A stretch of 64,000 bases of DNA from Bretschneidera sinensis (Eukaryota > Streptophyta > Magnoliopsida > Brassicales > Akaniaceae): contig CM043699.1 of the NCBI GenBank assembly GCA_023935145.1, positions 130,016,536 to 130,080,535 on the forward strand, in the 5' to 3' direction. Below are positions 50,535 to 61,920 of the stretch, in pieces (within the stretch, counting starts at the first letter, position 1; each line of letters begins with the position of its first letter). The notes beneath the pieces are model-generated. The model worked only from the letters and a program-made list of their open reading frames with translations, ran no database searches and had not been told where the DNA came from. The translations under genes were made by a program, and so were the position numbers.

Positions 50535-50776
50535 AGTGGTATTAGAGCTAAGGTTCGATAACAGCAAAAATTTATAGAATTGATGTGATGAAGAAGCAAG
50601 TCAGATTTGTTGCTGAAGATCAGATTTTAAGCCTAGGTGGAGGATTGTTGGGATTAGGCCCAAAATATGATTAAGAGGTATTGAAAGCTCGATTAAAATA
50701 TGGAGATTTTGATCGAATGGAGGTAAATCCGGACTAGAGATCAAAGTGTTCAGGGATTTGAGTCGAGAGAGGAATT

Positions 50777-51253
50777 TGTTGGGATGCTATTCAAATCTCA
50801 CATTGGAGAGAAGTGTTATTGTAAGTAGTTCTAGTCCCACATCATCTACGTGTCAAAAGGATGTGGGTGCTAGTTATTATAAATATAGGCATCAAGAGAT
50901 GTAGTCTCTTACCCCTATTCCTTAACCTGGAATAGTTGGTCAGATAGGAGTGTAGCAACCAAACATCAATATAGGGATCCAAGGGTTGAGTGAACATTGA
51001 GTGTATTGGGGTTTTGGGTTGTGAGATTGGGGAGAGTTTTCACATAGTTTTGTCTTGAAAAATTATGTATTATGGTGTAGTGAGTTTTAGCCGCTTTTCT
51101 CTATCCAAAAGTTGCAAAAGTAATAGAATAACGATTAACTTGTGGACGTAGGCAAGAGATGCCGAACCACGTTAAAAAACTCTTGTGTTATTTTTCTCTT
51201 TATTTTTGCTGTTGTGATTGCGTAGTTGTTTTGGGTTGTCAGAATTCCTATCA
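50777..51253 (+). repeat. 3' LTR of the TRIM-like element
   Basis: Aligns throughout with 50059-50534 and ends CCTATCA directly before the target duplication. Confidence 0.9.
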
Positions 51254-51404
51254 CAAAGTAACAAACTAAAGATGAAAATACCAATTAAAAAAGTTTATTG
51301 AAAACTGCATGTAACCTCAAATGTGATTGCCTACCATTTTCACTCACCACTTATATGTTATCTATCAATCATACTCTTACTTTACAAGAAAAAATTATGG
51401 ATGG

Positions 51405-52669
51405 TGATAAGAGCCATAAAATGCACCTCAAAGATGTTTAATTGTTAGCATTTTATGATTCTTCTCGGTTTTTATTGCACTCTTATGTGTTGATAACTCT
51501 TAAGTAATCTCATTGGACTACTAACTTATTCAAGCATATTTTCAGGTGTTTTGAGTCCAAAGAAGAGAAGAAGCGATCGTTGTCACGACGAAGCAAAGGA
51601 ATAACTACGGAGAGGCAAAGCATGGAGATTATCAGCAAAAAGGCCAGCATCGCGGTGCTCCTCAGCAGCACTGCAGTGCCCAGAAACATGCACATTCTGA
51701 CCCACCAGCCAGCACCGCGGCGCCCAGAAGGTTGCCTATTCCAGCTTATGCCTAGCGTCGAGGTGCTCCCCAGCAACACCGCAGCGCGCACACGTATTTA
51801 CATCTCCGAGTTAGACTTTAATTAGGGTTTTTAAACACTAGATTAAACCCAAGAATACCCTTGGTCTTTTGTACTATAAATAAGACACTTAGGGTTTAAG
51901 AGAAGACATCTTGGCTGTGAGCAAAGACCCAGAAGTTGAAGACAGCAACTCTCATCCACAAAAGAGTTTTGCCATGAATCCCATGGCTAACTAACTTCTA
52001 AGCAAGGCGAAGGGATGAATCCCTAGGTGTAGTTGTTCCTATCTATCCTTATTTGGTTCAGTTGTAATAAGAATTTATTGTCAAACATTGTTATGATTTA
52101 CTTCTTTATCTAATTATAAGATTTTATCTATTCCAGTGACTGTATCTTGTCCTTTATATAACTTTTGTCGTGCTTCTCTTATGTCAAGATTATTGGATAT
52201 AATTAAGTCCGGTAAGTCTAGCCTTTAGGTTTGTCCATTACTGCAATATCGTCAACAAAGATATATTGTCATTTCTTGATAAACCTATAGGATAGATCGT
52301 GCATGCATGAATCAGAAATAAGAAGTATTTCATTACAATCATATTAGGGTTTACACATATTCTCATTGAATATTTGCCGATTGCATGTTTGGGATGTGAA
52401 ACGTGCAATCGAGATAAAAGCAACTGAATCAAGTTAAGATTAGGACAACGAACCCAGGGAGGATTCCCAGATCCTTGTTGCCTCTCTATTATATTTCACA
52501 AACCTACACAATTACTTCATCATCAATTTTAGATTCTTTACTTATTATATCGTCTCATATTAAAGTTTACATCTTTCTTTATAGTTAACTTGTTTCCCTG
52601 TGGAATCGACACCCCAAAGCCATGCTACAACAACCGCATTACTGTTTTGGGCGTAATCAAATTTTGGCG
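51405..52669 (+). repeat. 5' LTR of the gag-only element
   Basis: It has a GC-rich patch of CACCGCGGCGC-like palindromes (about 51650-51790), a TATA region ACTATAAATAAG (about 51880) and a TTTGGGCGTAATCA end. Confidence 0.9.
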
Positions 52670-52674
52670 CCGTA

Positions 52675-52691
52675 GCCGGGGAAACACACTT
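52675..52691 (+). other. Primer-binding site of the gag-only element
   Basis: TGGCGCCGTAGCCGGGG lies five bases after the LTR. It is one change from the TGGCGCCGTTGCCGGGG form common in Athila/Tat elements. Confidence 0.85.
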
Positions 52692-52877
52692 AAGTACAAA
52701 GAAGATTATCAACTTTTGACATGACAGTAGAAGAGTTGTAAATAGTTTTTCTTTTCAGCAGTTGTAAAGACGGTAACTTCGTTCCTTCTTTTAGCTTGCT
52801 ACATTAATTTTTATTTTATTTTATTTTATTCTTTCTTTTTATAGTATATATTTTTTTCTATTATTTTGTTACCTTGA

Positions 52878-54421
52878 ATGCAAAGACATAGAGATGCTTT
52901 GGGTAGATTTGCTTGTAGGTCTGTGCTAGAGTCAGAATTAAATTCTTTTCTAAATCCTTTATTTGACAGTCCATCTAGTCCCGAAGACATGAGTGAACAT
53001 GAATATCAACCCCTTAGGACCCTTCAGGATTACCTCAACCCTACACGCACAGCCACACCATCATGCATTATGTTTCCAGCCAATACTCACCAACTAGATT
53101 TTAAAACAGGGATGATACAGTTACTCCCTACATTCCATGGCTTGGACAATGAAAACCCATATGTGCACATTAGAGAGTTTGAGGAAGTAGTCACGACTTT
53201 TCATAGTTAAGACGAAATCGATGACATTGTGAGGCTTAAGTTCTTTCCTTTCGCTTTGAAGGATAGAGCTAAGAGTTAGCTATACTCACTAAGACCACGA
53301 TCTATTAGGTCGTGGACTGAGATGACTCGAATTTTCTTTAATAAATAATTTCCCCAACATAAGACCAATGCTTTAAAAAGACAAATCTCCACCTTTGCAC
53401 AAAAGGACAGCGAGACTTTATATCAGTCCTGGAAGAGATTTAAGGAGTTATTGAGTATGTACCCTCACCATGGGTATGAAAATTGGCGCTTAGTGAGCTA
53501 TTTTTATTAGGGACTTACATATAGGGAGCGTCAATTTGTAGAGATTATGTGTAATGGTGAGTTTTTATAAAAAGATCTTGATGAGGCCATAGAGTACCTC
53601 AATGAACTTGCTAAAAAAGCTCACACTTGGACTGGACCTAGTGCTACTGAAAGCACAAATAGGTCACGACCTATAGGGAACCCAAATGGTGGTGGAATTT
53701 ACCATCTTAGGGAAGAGGATAACCTTAAGGCCAAGGTTGAGATGCTCACTAAGGAACTAGAGGTATTAAAGACTAAGAGCTTAAAGCCAACACACGTGGT
53801 TAATCATGCAAAATCTTTTGAACCATGTTTTGTGTGTGGCGGGGTAGATCATCTCGCCCAAGAGTGCCCCATATTTGCTGAGATGAGAGGGATGTATAAG
53901 GAACAATGTAATGCCTTGGCATGTACAAGAAACCTTTGGTACCGTTCTCTAATACTTATAATCTGAGATGGCAAAATCATCCCAATTTCAGCTGGAAGTC
54001 TGAAAACCAGTAGCTTGCATAACCCCCTGCACCATATCTTGAACCATATCATGCACCTATATCTTCTAGGAGTCCTTTAGAAGACATTTTACATGCTTTT
54101 ATTGAGACACAGGGGAAGACTAAACAAAGGCTTGAATCTTTAATTGTGGAGGTTATTGAAGAACATAAGGATTTAAAGAGCCAAATGTCCAAGTTGATAA
54201 ACTACTTGAATGTGACTGAGCAAGGTAAGTTCCTTATTCAAACTCAGTCCACACCCCATGGTCAATACCTAGCACAAAAGAATTTGAAGGAGGTGAATGT
54301 CATTGAGACATTAAGTGGTAAGTCATTACACATCCCAACAATGAAAAAATCAGAGGATGTGGATGAAACCCACCAAGCATACATGATTGACTCATTCATG
54401 GAAAAAGGTCCAACACCTTAA
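52878..54421 (+). pseudogene. Athila/Tat-type gag, broken
   Basis: The frame starts MQRHRDALGRFACRS. It contains the retrotransposon gag core: LLPTFHGLDNENPYVHIREF, after a stop LKFFPFALKDRA, then ISTFAQKDSETLYQSWKRFK and LLSMYPHHGYE. A zinc knuckle CFVCGGVDHLAQEC (about 53829-53870) follows. At least four in-frame stops (for example 53208 and 53277) and a frameshift after the zinc knuckle break it. The C-terminal part (54146-54421) is open again. Gag would build the particle, but this copy cannot make a full protein. Confidence 0.85.
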
Positions 54422-56221
54422 TCCATTGGAGTCCACCTTCATCCATGGCTTCACAAGAGCATATATCGAGCCAGAATTTACGAATGTTACTGATGACATC
54501 CTTGAGGCCTCTCCAAAGCATACAAGCATCGAATTTGGAAATGAAGCAGTGGCTGGTGCATTCAACCTATGTTTTTCAAAGAGGGAATAAAAGTGTATGG
54601 CTGAAGATGTAAAACTTAGCGCTTATGGGAGGCAACCCACAACATATCCTTTTATTTTTTTTACTATTTTTCATATTTCTTTTTCTTGTTTTATATTATT
54701 ATTTTGCTGTTTTCCTGTTTTACTTTCGTATTTCTTTTTCAGAGACAAAAATACGAAGCAGTTCAAATGGTGGTGCACAATTTTTAGCTTCTATGCATTT
54801 TTTGCTACAAAAGAAGTTTTCTTAACTTTTGCTTTTACATTGAGGACAATACTTATTTTCAGTTGGGGGTGGAGGAAACATATTCCCGTTTTTCATGTTT
54901 TTCATTGAACTGCTTGGTATCATTTTTCCCTTTTTGTTTGTTTTAAACATGCTTTGTGTTATCCTTAGAGTTAACTCATATGTCAATGATATGAACTTAA
55001 TTGAGATAGCATATAGCATTTAGAAGAAATTAAATCTTGCTTCGGTTTGAGAATAATTTAAGTATCAATCTTGATTTGGTTTGAGACTCTAGTTTGTGGT
55101 AAGATTGTATGATTAGTCTAAAAACATTTAGAGAAGTTTTATGTGTGATTGCTTTGTGAATACTTTTGAGGTCTCAACAAGCTCTAGAACTTATTTGATA
55201 ATCACTTGAGGCGAATTCCTAGGATGCACACTACTTAGGATATGATATAGGCCATTTTTGAACCGTTTGAGCCTTCCAAACTTACCATTGCTATATTTAT
55301 CACTAGTCACCCATTTGAGCCTTTTTCTTGAAAAAGAATTTGAGCCTTGTTTCTTTTAATAGCCCATTTACTCACCTTTATGAGCCTAAAATATTTTATC
55401 CTTACCTTCCTTTTAAAAGAACTTAGTTATACACATTTGTTGAGGAGCACTTAAAAGGAGTAAGGATGGGAACATGAGAAAATATCACTACCATAGCCCA
55501 AATACATGAAAAGAGATAAGTTAGGGGTTGTGGAAAAGAAAAAAAAATGATGAAAAAGGAGGGGAATGGTCTTATGTGCCAAAAAAAATGAATTATGTCA
55601 AAGAAAGAAGAAAGAAAGAAAAAAATATAGTGATTTGTTAAAAGAAATACTCGGAAAATGGTTGGAAGAGTTGGGTATTGAAGTAAAGTTATCCAATACT
55701 TAAAGAGTTGTGTCCAAAACTAAGAGATTAAGTTCTTTTACTTGTTGAATCTTTCCCGTTCTTTCTTAACCTTTACCTTAGCCTAACGTTACAAGCTTAG
55801 TAAAGACTTACTGATCCAATGTAGTGTGATTTTTCTATAATAGTGGAGAGTGATTTGAAAAATAAGCATATGGAGTTTGATTTGTGATTGATGTCACACA
55901 ATTTAATATATTTTAAAGGCCAAGACTTGAATTCATGATTGTTATGCATAAAATCATCCGGGTGTTCGGATTAATGGATTGTGGCAAGATGGATGTTAAT
56001 AGTCAATAACGATTTTAAGATTGATGTTTGGATTACCTTTGGATTTGGGTGAAATTTAATGATTCTTTGTGCTATATGTTGTGTGCAATGTTTGAGACAA
56101 AAGTGAATTACTCTTGGTTAACACTAGTAATGCTTTACTTTGTTTATGATTCCCACCATGGAACTCATCTCTTGTTTCCGCTTGAATTGCTAGAGAGTAG
56201 CAATAAGCTAGTTGGGGGTTG
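54422..56221 (+). other. Post-pol 3' region of the gag-only element
   Basis: A short open stretch (54425-54590) is followed by GGGAGGCAACCC and a T-rich block, a TTGAGGACAATAC..CAGTTGGGGGTGG motif (about 54838-54872) and long non-coding DNA up to the LTR. This matches the untranslated 3' region of Athila/Tat elements. AGTTGGGGGTTG just before 56222 is the likely polypurine tract. Confidence 0.6.
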
Positions 56222-57497
56222 TGATAAGAGCCATAAAATGCACCTCAAAAATGTTTAATTGTTAGCATTTTATGATTCTTCTCGGTCTTTATTGCACTTT
56301 TATGTGTTGATAATTCTTAAGTAATCTCATTGGACTACTAACTTATTCAAGCATATTCTCAGGTGTTTTGAGTCCAAAGAAGAGAAAAATCGATCGTTGT
56401 TTAAAGCACCAAGGGTCCATGCACGACAAAGCAAAGGAATAGCTACGGAGAGGCAAAGCATGGAGATTATTAGCAACAAGGCCAGCACCGCGGCGCCCAG
56501 AAACATGCACATTCTGACCCACCAGCCAGCACCATGGTGCTCCTCAACAGCACCGCGGTTCCCAGAAGGTCACCCATTCTAGCTTATACCTAGCGCCGAG
56601 GTGCTCCCCAGCAGCACCGCAACGCGCACACGTATTTACATCTCCGACTTAGACTTTAATTAGGGTTTTTAAACACTAGATTAAACCCAAGAATACCCTT
56701 GGTCTTTTGTACTATAAATAAGACACTTAGGGTTTAAGAGAAGACATCTTGGCTGTGAGCAAAGACCCAGAAGTTAAAGACAGCAACTGTCATCCACAAA
56801 AGAGTTTAGCCATGAACCCCATGGCTAACTAACTTCCAAGCAAGGCGAAGAAATGAATCCTTAGGTGTAGTTGTTCCTATCTATCCTTATTTGGTTCAGT
56901 TGTAATAAGAATTTATTGTCAAACATTGTTATGATTTACTTCTTTATCTAATTATAAGATTTTATCTATTCCGGTGATTGTATCTTTTCCTTGATATAAC
57001 TTTAGTCATGCTTCTCTTATGTCAAGATTATTGGGTATAATTAAGTCCGGTAAGTCTAGCCTTTAGGTTTGTCCATTACTGCAATATCGTCAACAAAGAT
57101 ATATTGTCATTTCTTGATAAACCTATAGGATAGATCGTACATGCATGAATCAGAAATAAGAAGTATTTTGTTACAATCATATTAGGGTTTACACATGTTC
57201 TCATTGAATATTTGTCGATTGCATGTTTAGGATGTGAAACGTGCAATCGAGATAAAAGCAATTGAATCAAGTTAGGATTAGGACAATGAACGCAGGGAGG
57301 ATTCCTAGATCCTTGTTGCCTCTCTATTATATTTCACAAACCTACACAATTACTTCATCATCAATTTTAGATTCTTTACTTATTATATCGTCTCATATTA
57401 AAGTTTACATCTTTCTTTATAGTTAACTTGTTTCCCTGTGGAATCGACACCCCAAAACCATGCTACAACAACTGCGTTACTGTTTTGGGCGTAATCA
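56222..57497 (+). repeat. 3' LTR of the gag-only element
   Basis: It aligns with 51405-52669 throughout. An extra segment near 56400 (TTTAAAGCACCAAGGGTCCA) is absent from the 5' copy, and there are scattered substitutions. Confidence 0.9.
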
Positions 57498-57502
57498 AAT
57501 GG

Positions 57503-58027
57503 TAGTAGACATAATTAGAAATCTGAATCACTATGGATCGTAGTGGGTAAGGTATTCACGAATTTTGCTCTATTTATCACTGAATTTGTATAATAAACTC
57601 ATTACTTGTATCCAACATGTACTCATTTAATTTTAATTTCTTAAAGTTGAACCCGTAACCGCTAAACTTTTTAATATTTGTTATTATTTGAATTCGTTTG
57701 ATTACTAGTATATGAGTACGAATTGAAGCAGGTATCTAATTAATGAAAAATTAAAGTTATGCACATATTATTTTTAAAAAATCTTAATTACAAGATGATG
57801 TTGGATCAATGGTAGATCATGGGTTCAAACCTTTATGTCAACTATAAAAATTGTTTTCTTAAAATTGTATAAGAAATATATATTAATAAGGGTGAGTTGG
57901 TGAATGGTACTGTTAGAATGGTACCAATCAATTGTTGATTGCCATTAACTCGTCTTCTGACAAATTTGAGGTAATGCGAAAATTTAAAACGAAAAAAAAG
58001 ATGAAAACATAATTTAACCTAATTCAA
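57503..58027. other. Intergenic, no gene seen
   Basis: AT-rich with no supported ORF or bounded repeat. Confidence 0.35.
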
Positions 58028-58032
58028 CTAAG

Positions 58033-58550
58033 CTTGTTTCACGGACACAATGTGCTACATATTTCTCATTGTTTCACGTGAAATAGTAATAGGTGAAAGT
58101 CGAAGAAGAGGAAGAGAAGCAGTCGAAGGTATGAAACTGAAGGGGAGGGAAACCAATCAAAGATACCTAGTATCTGATGGCAGCAGACTTACTTTCTTAA
58201 GTCTGACAATAATGAATGTATTACTGAAATAAATGTGTCATTGTTTATGTATTTATAGCCAGTTATTGCTTACACGTCAACAGGTCATTGGTGTGCACGT
58301 GGCAACATATGATTTACTCATATTAGACTTAAACATCATAACCTAAACTTAGAAAAGTGGCATCAAACGTGATACCTTAGACGCGCCAAAAATCAAGTAG
58401 ACCTTCAACGAGTATCTCTCGCATCCACCAATCAAATACCTTCAATTGTTCCTTCAAAAGACGGGTGGATCTTATCACTTATACATCCAGGCATTGACAT
58501 GTGCCACACTTCCATAGGTCCACACGTCATAGTAATTTTATCAACACTCA
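58033..58550 (-). repeat. Possible solo LTR, minus orientation
   Basis: In minus orientation it opens TGAGTGTTGATAAAATTAC, has a TATA box GGCTATAAATAC (about 58245) and ends near GTGTCCGTGAAACA. CTAAG occurs on both sides (58028-58032, 58551-58555) as a candidate duplication, although the inner CA does not abut it exactly. The short ORF inside (58050-58232) has no recognisable product. Confidence 0.45.
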
Positions 58551-58696
58551 CTAAGTTTGTATGGTTTTACAATGCATTAAAACACTCATTCATATATATA
58601 TATAAAAGGTGAATATACAAAATAGTATGGTAACAAATATTCAAAATTAATGAATTTGAAGAAAATCATGATCATGATTTGATGATGAAATCAAAC

Positions 58697-59286
58697 TGTT
58701 GATACTTGATTGATCTCCATCTGCCTCAAGTTCGAGTACGTGTGGAATCTGTGATGAAACTGTTATATTAATCTTGATACTAATACACAAATAATCAATG
58801 ATACATCCAAGATCTTTTCATATTAAACTTGTCAAGAATTCATATATATATATATATATTGAGAAGACGAGTTAGAAACAAACCGAAATCCATTGCAAGC
58901 AAGCCTCCTTGGGTTGATCTTCTAAGACTACAGGGAGAACCACCTTTGGTATGAGAACCAATCAACTGAATGTTAGAGGGGAGGGAGAAGAACTGTCTGT
59001 TTCAATAAAATTTAATGGACGTTAAACACCCTCCCCTGATGTCTATTTATATCCTTGTGCCTTAGGGACCATAATCCTAGTAGTTACCTCACACATGTGC
59101 ATTGGGTCTTTGGCCCATTAACAAAGACTCATACCATATCGGGCTTCTACACATAAGGTGGCCCATACTAAAGAACCTTGATACTTTGGAGACCGATAAA
59201 AATTGAATCACTTTAGTTGGGTCCTTTATTAGATAGCGGGTCTATATGTACAATGTTATAACATATCTGAACCCAAAATTCCAACA
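58697..59286 (-). repeat. 3' LTR of the right-edge copia
   Basis: In minus orientation it starts TGTTGGAATTTTGGG and has a TATA box GATATAAATAGAC (about 59050). It probably ends CAAGTATCAACA at 58697; the outer end is uncertain without the second LTR. Confidence 0.6.
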
Positions 59287-59296
59287 ATCTCCCACT
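59287..59296 (-). other. Polypurine tract of the right-edge copia
   Basis: AGTGGGAGAT on the minus strand directly precedes the LTR, the usual position and sequence for copia second-strand priming. Confidence 0.75.
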
Positions 59297-59767
59297 TGGG
59301 TTACATATGTTATCCTTTATATTGTACATGAAGATAACCTTAATTGAGCTCATTTTTGCTATCTAAACCAAAATATCCAACAACAATCTGGTCCATTAAC
59401 CATGTCAATGTAGGATCAAAGCAGCCTTTATCACATTTATCGTAACAAGACCCATCAATGGTCACAACACTAACACAATTAACGACATAGATCTAGTATG
59501 GATATATAGCATGGAAATTACATGAAACGTGATCTTAAACATGTCAATTTCCAACTAGTCCTCCATATGACTCAAAAGAATCATATGAATTACTTTTAAA
59601 CATTAAATGCAAAGCTGTAATGAAAGTCATCATAGAGTAATCAACATAACCATGTCAATTAAGCAAAAGTAAAAGGCCAAATACAAACTCCCACGATACG
59701 GCCATATGGTCCAAAAGAACAACACCCATGTGAGCAACATGCTCATGAAACATTATGGGTGGCAAAC

Positions 59768-61920
59768 TGTAACGACCCATCCCGGGTTGGCCACTCCCGA
59801 GACGGTGTCATCACATTTTTTAGAATCCCAGCACGACACATATATGTAACCAAAATAAAATAATACTAACAAAAAGTTATCAAACCTCAACAAGGGAGGT
59901 ATATAAATCTGATATTAATTTACATATAATTTACAACATAAGATGCATGAATATTTACAAATATTTATTTCATTTTCTCACTAGTCTGAGGATATTGACA
60001 CATACGTGGCTTACAGAAATTAAATTCATCTGAGTTTTGACCCACCAGTCTAATTGTCCTTTCTGCTACCTGAAATCATTGTACAATGAGGAATGAGCTT
60101 CACAAGCTCAGTGAATTAAATTTACTAAAAGTATTCCAATTTCATAAATAGTCTTTTAATATTTAATGATAACTTCCTATTATCATTACACATGCCATAA
60201 GATTCATTCTCTATCAATTTTTTCTTCTCAATCATTGGTCCACCTTAAGACCATCAATTATCTCATAATTACCTCGTAATGAGGTTCACATCATAAAGTC
60301 CATCATTTAGATGGTTCTTATCATTCTCTGTTTCTTTCTTACCATACTTGTCTCTCTATGTGAGACCAAACCGTCTATAAACGATTTCATAATAACATGC
60401 CACACATCAACATTTCAATAATGCAGCAAAAATTAAAACAAATGCAATGCATGAATGATTATAATGGGAACTTCTTCCCACCTATCGATAGGTTGTTATT
60501 ATCTTAGACCGGCTGCCTTCCCGGTTCTTTCAGCTTTTCCCGACTGCTACAGGATTTATTTCCCAGCATATATCGGCTGGCACGGTTTTTTTTTTCAATT
60601 GGACCGGCTGTCTTCTTGGTTCTTTCGTTTTTATTAGACCGACTGCTTTCCCAGTTCTTTTCTTTCTCATTAAATGCATATGTATATGAGCAATGATATT
60701 TAATATGCATATAAACAGTAATATAAAAACAACATATAAATTCAAAATACTTAAATGGACTATCCTGATTTTTCTCAAATTATATAAAAATTCTACTAAA
60801 ATCCACTCATCCAAAAATCACATCAACTCATCCATAAAAACTTATCAAAATCCACTAAATTTCATCCCAAATCACATCAAATCATCCATCAAAGCTTGTC
60901 AATATCTACTAAAATTTATCTCCTCATAATTCCTATTAAAAAATCAACCATAGTTCATCAATAATTTTATTTATCGCTTTTATTGTTAAATCAACTCATT
61001 TTTCTAATAATAATTCTTCTCACATAATAATTTTCTACGAGTCCATCATTTATACTATATCTATCCACCAAAGATTTATTTATCACCTAATCATACTCTA
61101 ATAATTAAATTTAATACTATCACCAAATATTCGATTTTTTTATTTAGACTACTTAAAGTAAATCCAACTCACCACATAGCACTTAAAGCTACCCGTGGAT
61201 CACCTCCTTGCCTTTCCTGTTCCTCGCAGAAACTTCCCCCAGTTGTAGATTGTCAACACCTAATATCATATTTATTTTAAATTTATAATTTATTCTTCAA
61301 TTCGTTATAAACCACTCACTTTGAAAATTCTCACTTTGTATTCAGAGAAATTTCATAAATGCTAAAAATTCCAAAAATAAACACTATAATTTTACCTTCT
61401 GCGTCTCTAACAGCTATTCTTGATTCTCTACAAATTACCGCAATAAATCCCTTTAAAATTTTTCTATTACAACCTTTCTCTGGGTCCCCAAGAGTTTCAA
61501 GAATACGAACTGAGTTAAGGGAACTAAACAAATTTCTTCGCGTAACTTACCTGAACATCTTATACATGTATATAGCAAATTTTCGTGGAGTCTTCCACGC
61601 TTTAAAGACTTGTAAGGCATTTACCATGCCTCACAATAAATTGGCAGCAGGTAATGATTTTGTCTTTGACTTTCTGTTTTTTTTTTAAAAAAAAAAAATT
61701 TCTTCTTTCTTCTTCCCCTGGACGTCCAGCTAATTTGGTTTTTTTTATTATATTTTTTTCTTTTCTTTTAATGATGTCCACGTCCCAGAATTTTTTTTAT
61801 TTATTTTTTCAAAAGAATTATTTTATTCAATACTAAATCCTTCATAAATATATTATTTTAAATTTCAAGTCATTTATTAAATTATTTCTTTACCCTTATT
61901 TTATAAATACGGGTATTACA
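59768..61920. mobile_element. 2153-bp solo LTR with exact CAAAC duplication, nested in copia pol
   Basis: It starts TGTAACGACCC and ends GGGTATTACA, near-perfect inverted ends typical of TGTAAC..CCC gypsy LTRs. CAAAC lies on both sides (59763-59767, 61921-61925). The host copia frame reads ADPLTEGL up to the right junction and, with one CAAAC removed, continues GLPPIMFHEHVAHMGV on the left side. This proves the insertion point. No gag or pol is inside, so recombination between two LTRs probably removed the rest. The source family and orientation are not certain. Confidence 0.85.
60506..60660. repeat. Imperfect repeats inside the solo LTR
   Basis: (A/G)GACCG(G/A)CTG..TTC..(G/A)GTTCTTT recurs at about 60506, 60600 and 60636, with a weaker copy between. 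A second set (AAATCACATCAA.TCATCCAT) follows at 60810-60890. Both are non-coding. Confidence 0.75.

Larger units (their letters stand above)
50059..51253 (+). mobile_element. TRIM-like non-autonomous LTR element, 1195 bp
   Basis: Two LTRs, 50059-50534 (476 bp) and 50777-51253 (477 bp), enclose only 242 bp. Both start TGTTGGGAT. The 5-bp target duplication CAAAG is exact (50054-50058, 51254-51258). The primer site TGGTATTAGAGC is at 50537-50548, and purine-rich GAGAGAGGAA precedes the second LTR. The interior has no coding capacity, so proteins must come from a related autonomous element. The LTRs are clearly diverged, so it is not recent. Its LTRs are longer than in classical TRIMs. Confidence 0.9.
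51405..57497 (+). mobile_element. Gag-only, pol-less Athila/Tat-type gypsy element, 6.1 kb
   Basis: Long LTRs (51405-52669, 56222-57497; 1265 and 1276 bp) start TGATAAGAGCC and end GTAATCA. The flanks are GATGG (51400-51404) and AATGG (57498-57502), a 4-of-5 duplication. The primer site TGGCGCCGTAGCCGGGG and a TTGGGGGTGG tract in the 3' region are hallmarks of Athila/Tat gypsy elements. The interior carries a gag remnant, then moves directly to the post-pol region (GGGAGGCAACCC at about 54628). No protease, RT, RNase H or integrase is found, so it is an internal-deletion derivative that would need help in trans. Confidence 0.85.

Noticed and set aside
58071..58086. TGTTTCACGTGAAATA, one base from the bacterial parS centromere consensus
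   Set aside because: Plant nuclear context with no ParB-like gene or other bacterial sequence. A 12-bp CACGTG-centred palindrome can arise by chance or as a G-box in an LTR.
60530..60814. 94-codon minus-strand ORF in the solo LTR
   Set aside because: Lies across non-coding repeats of the LTR; LTRs of this type do not encode protein and no motif is seen.
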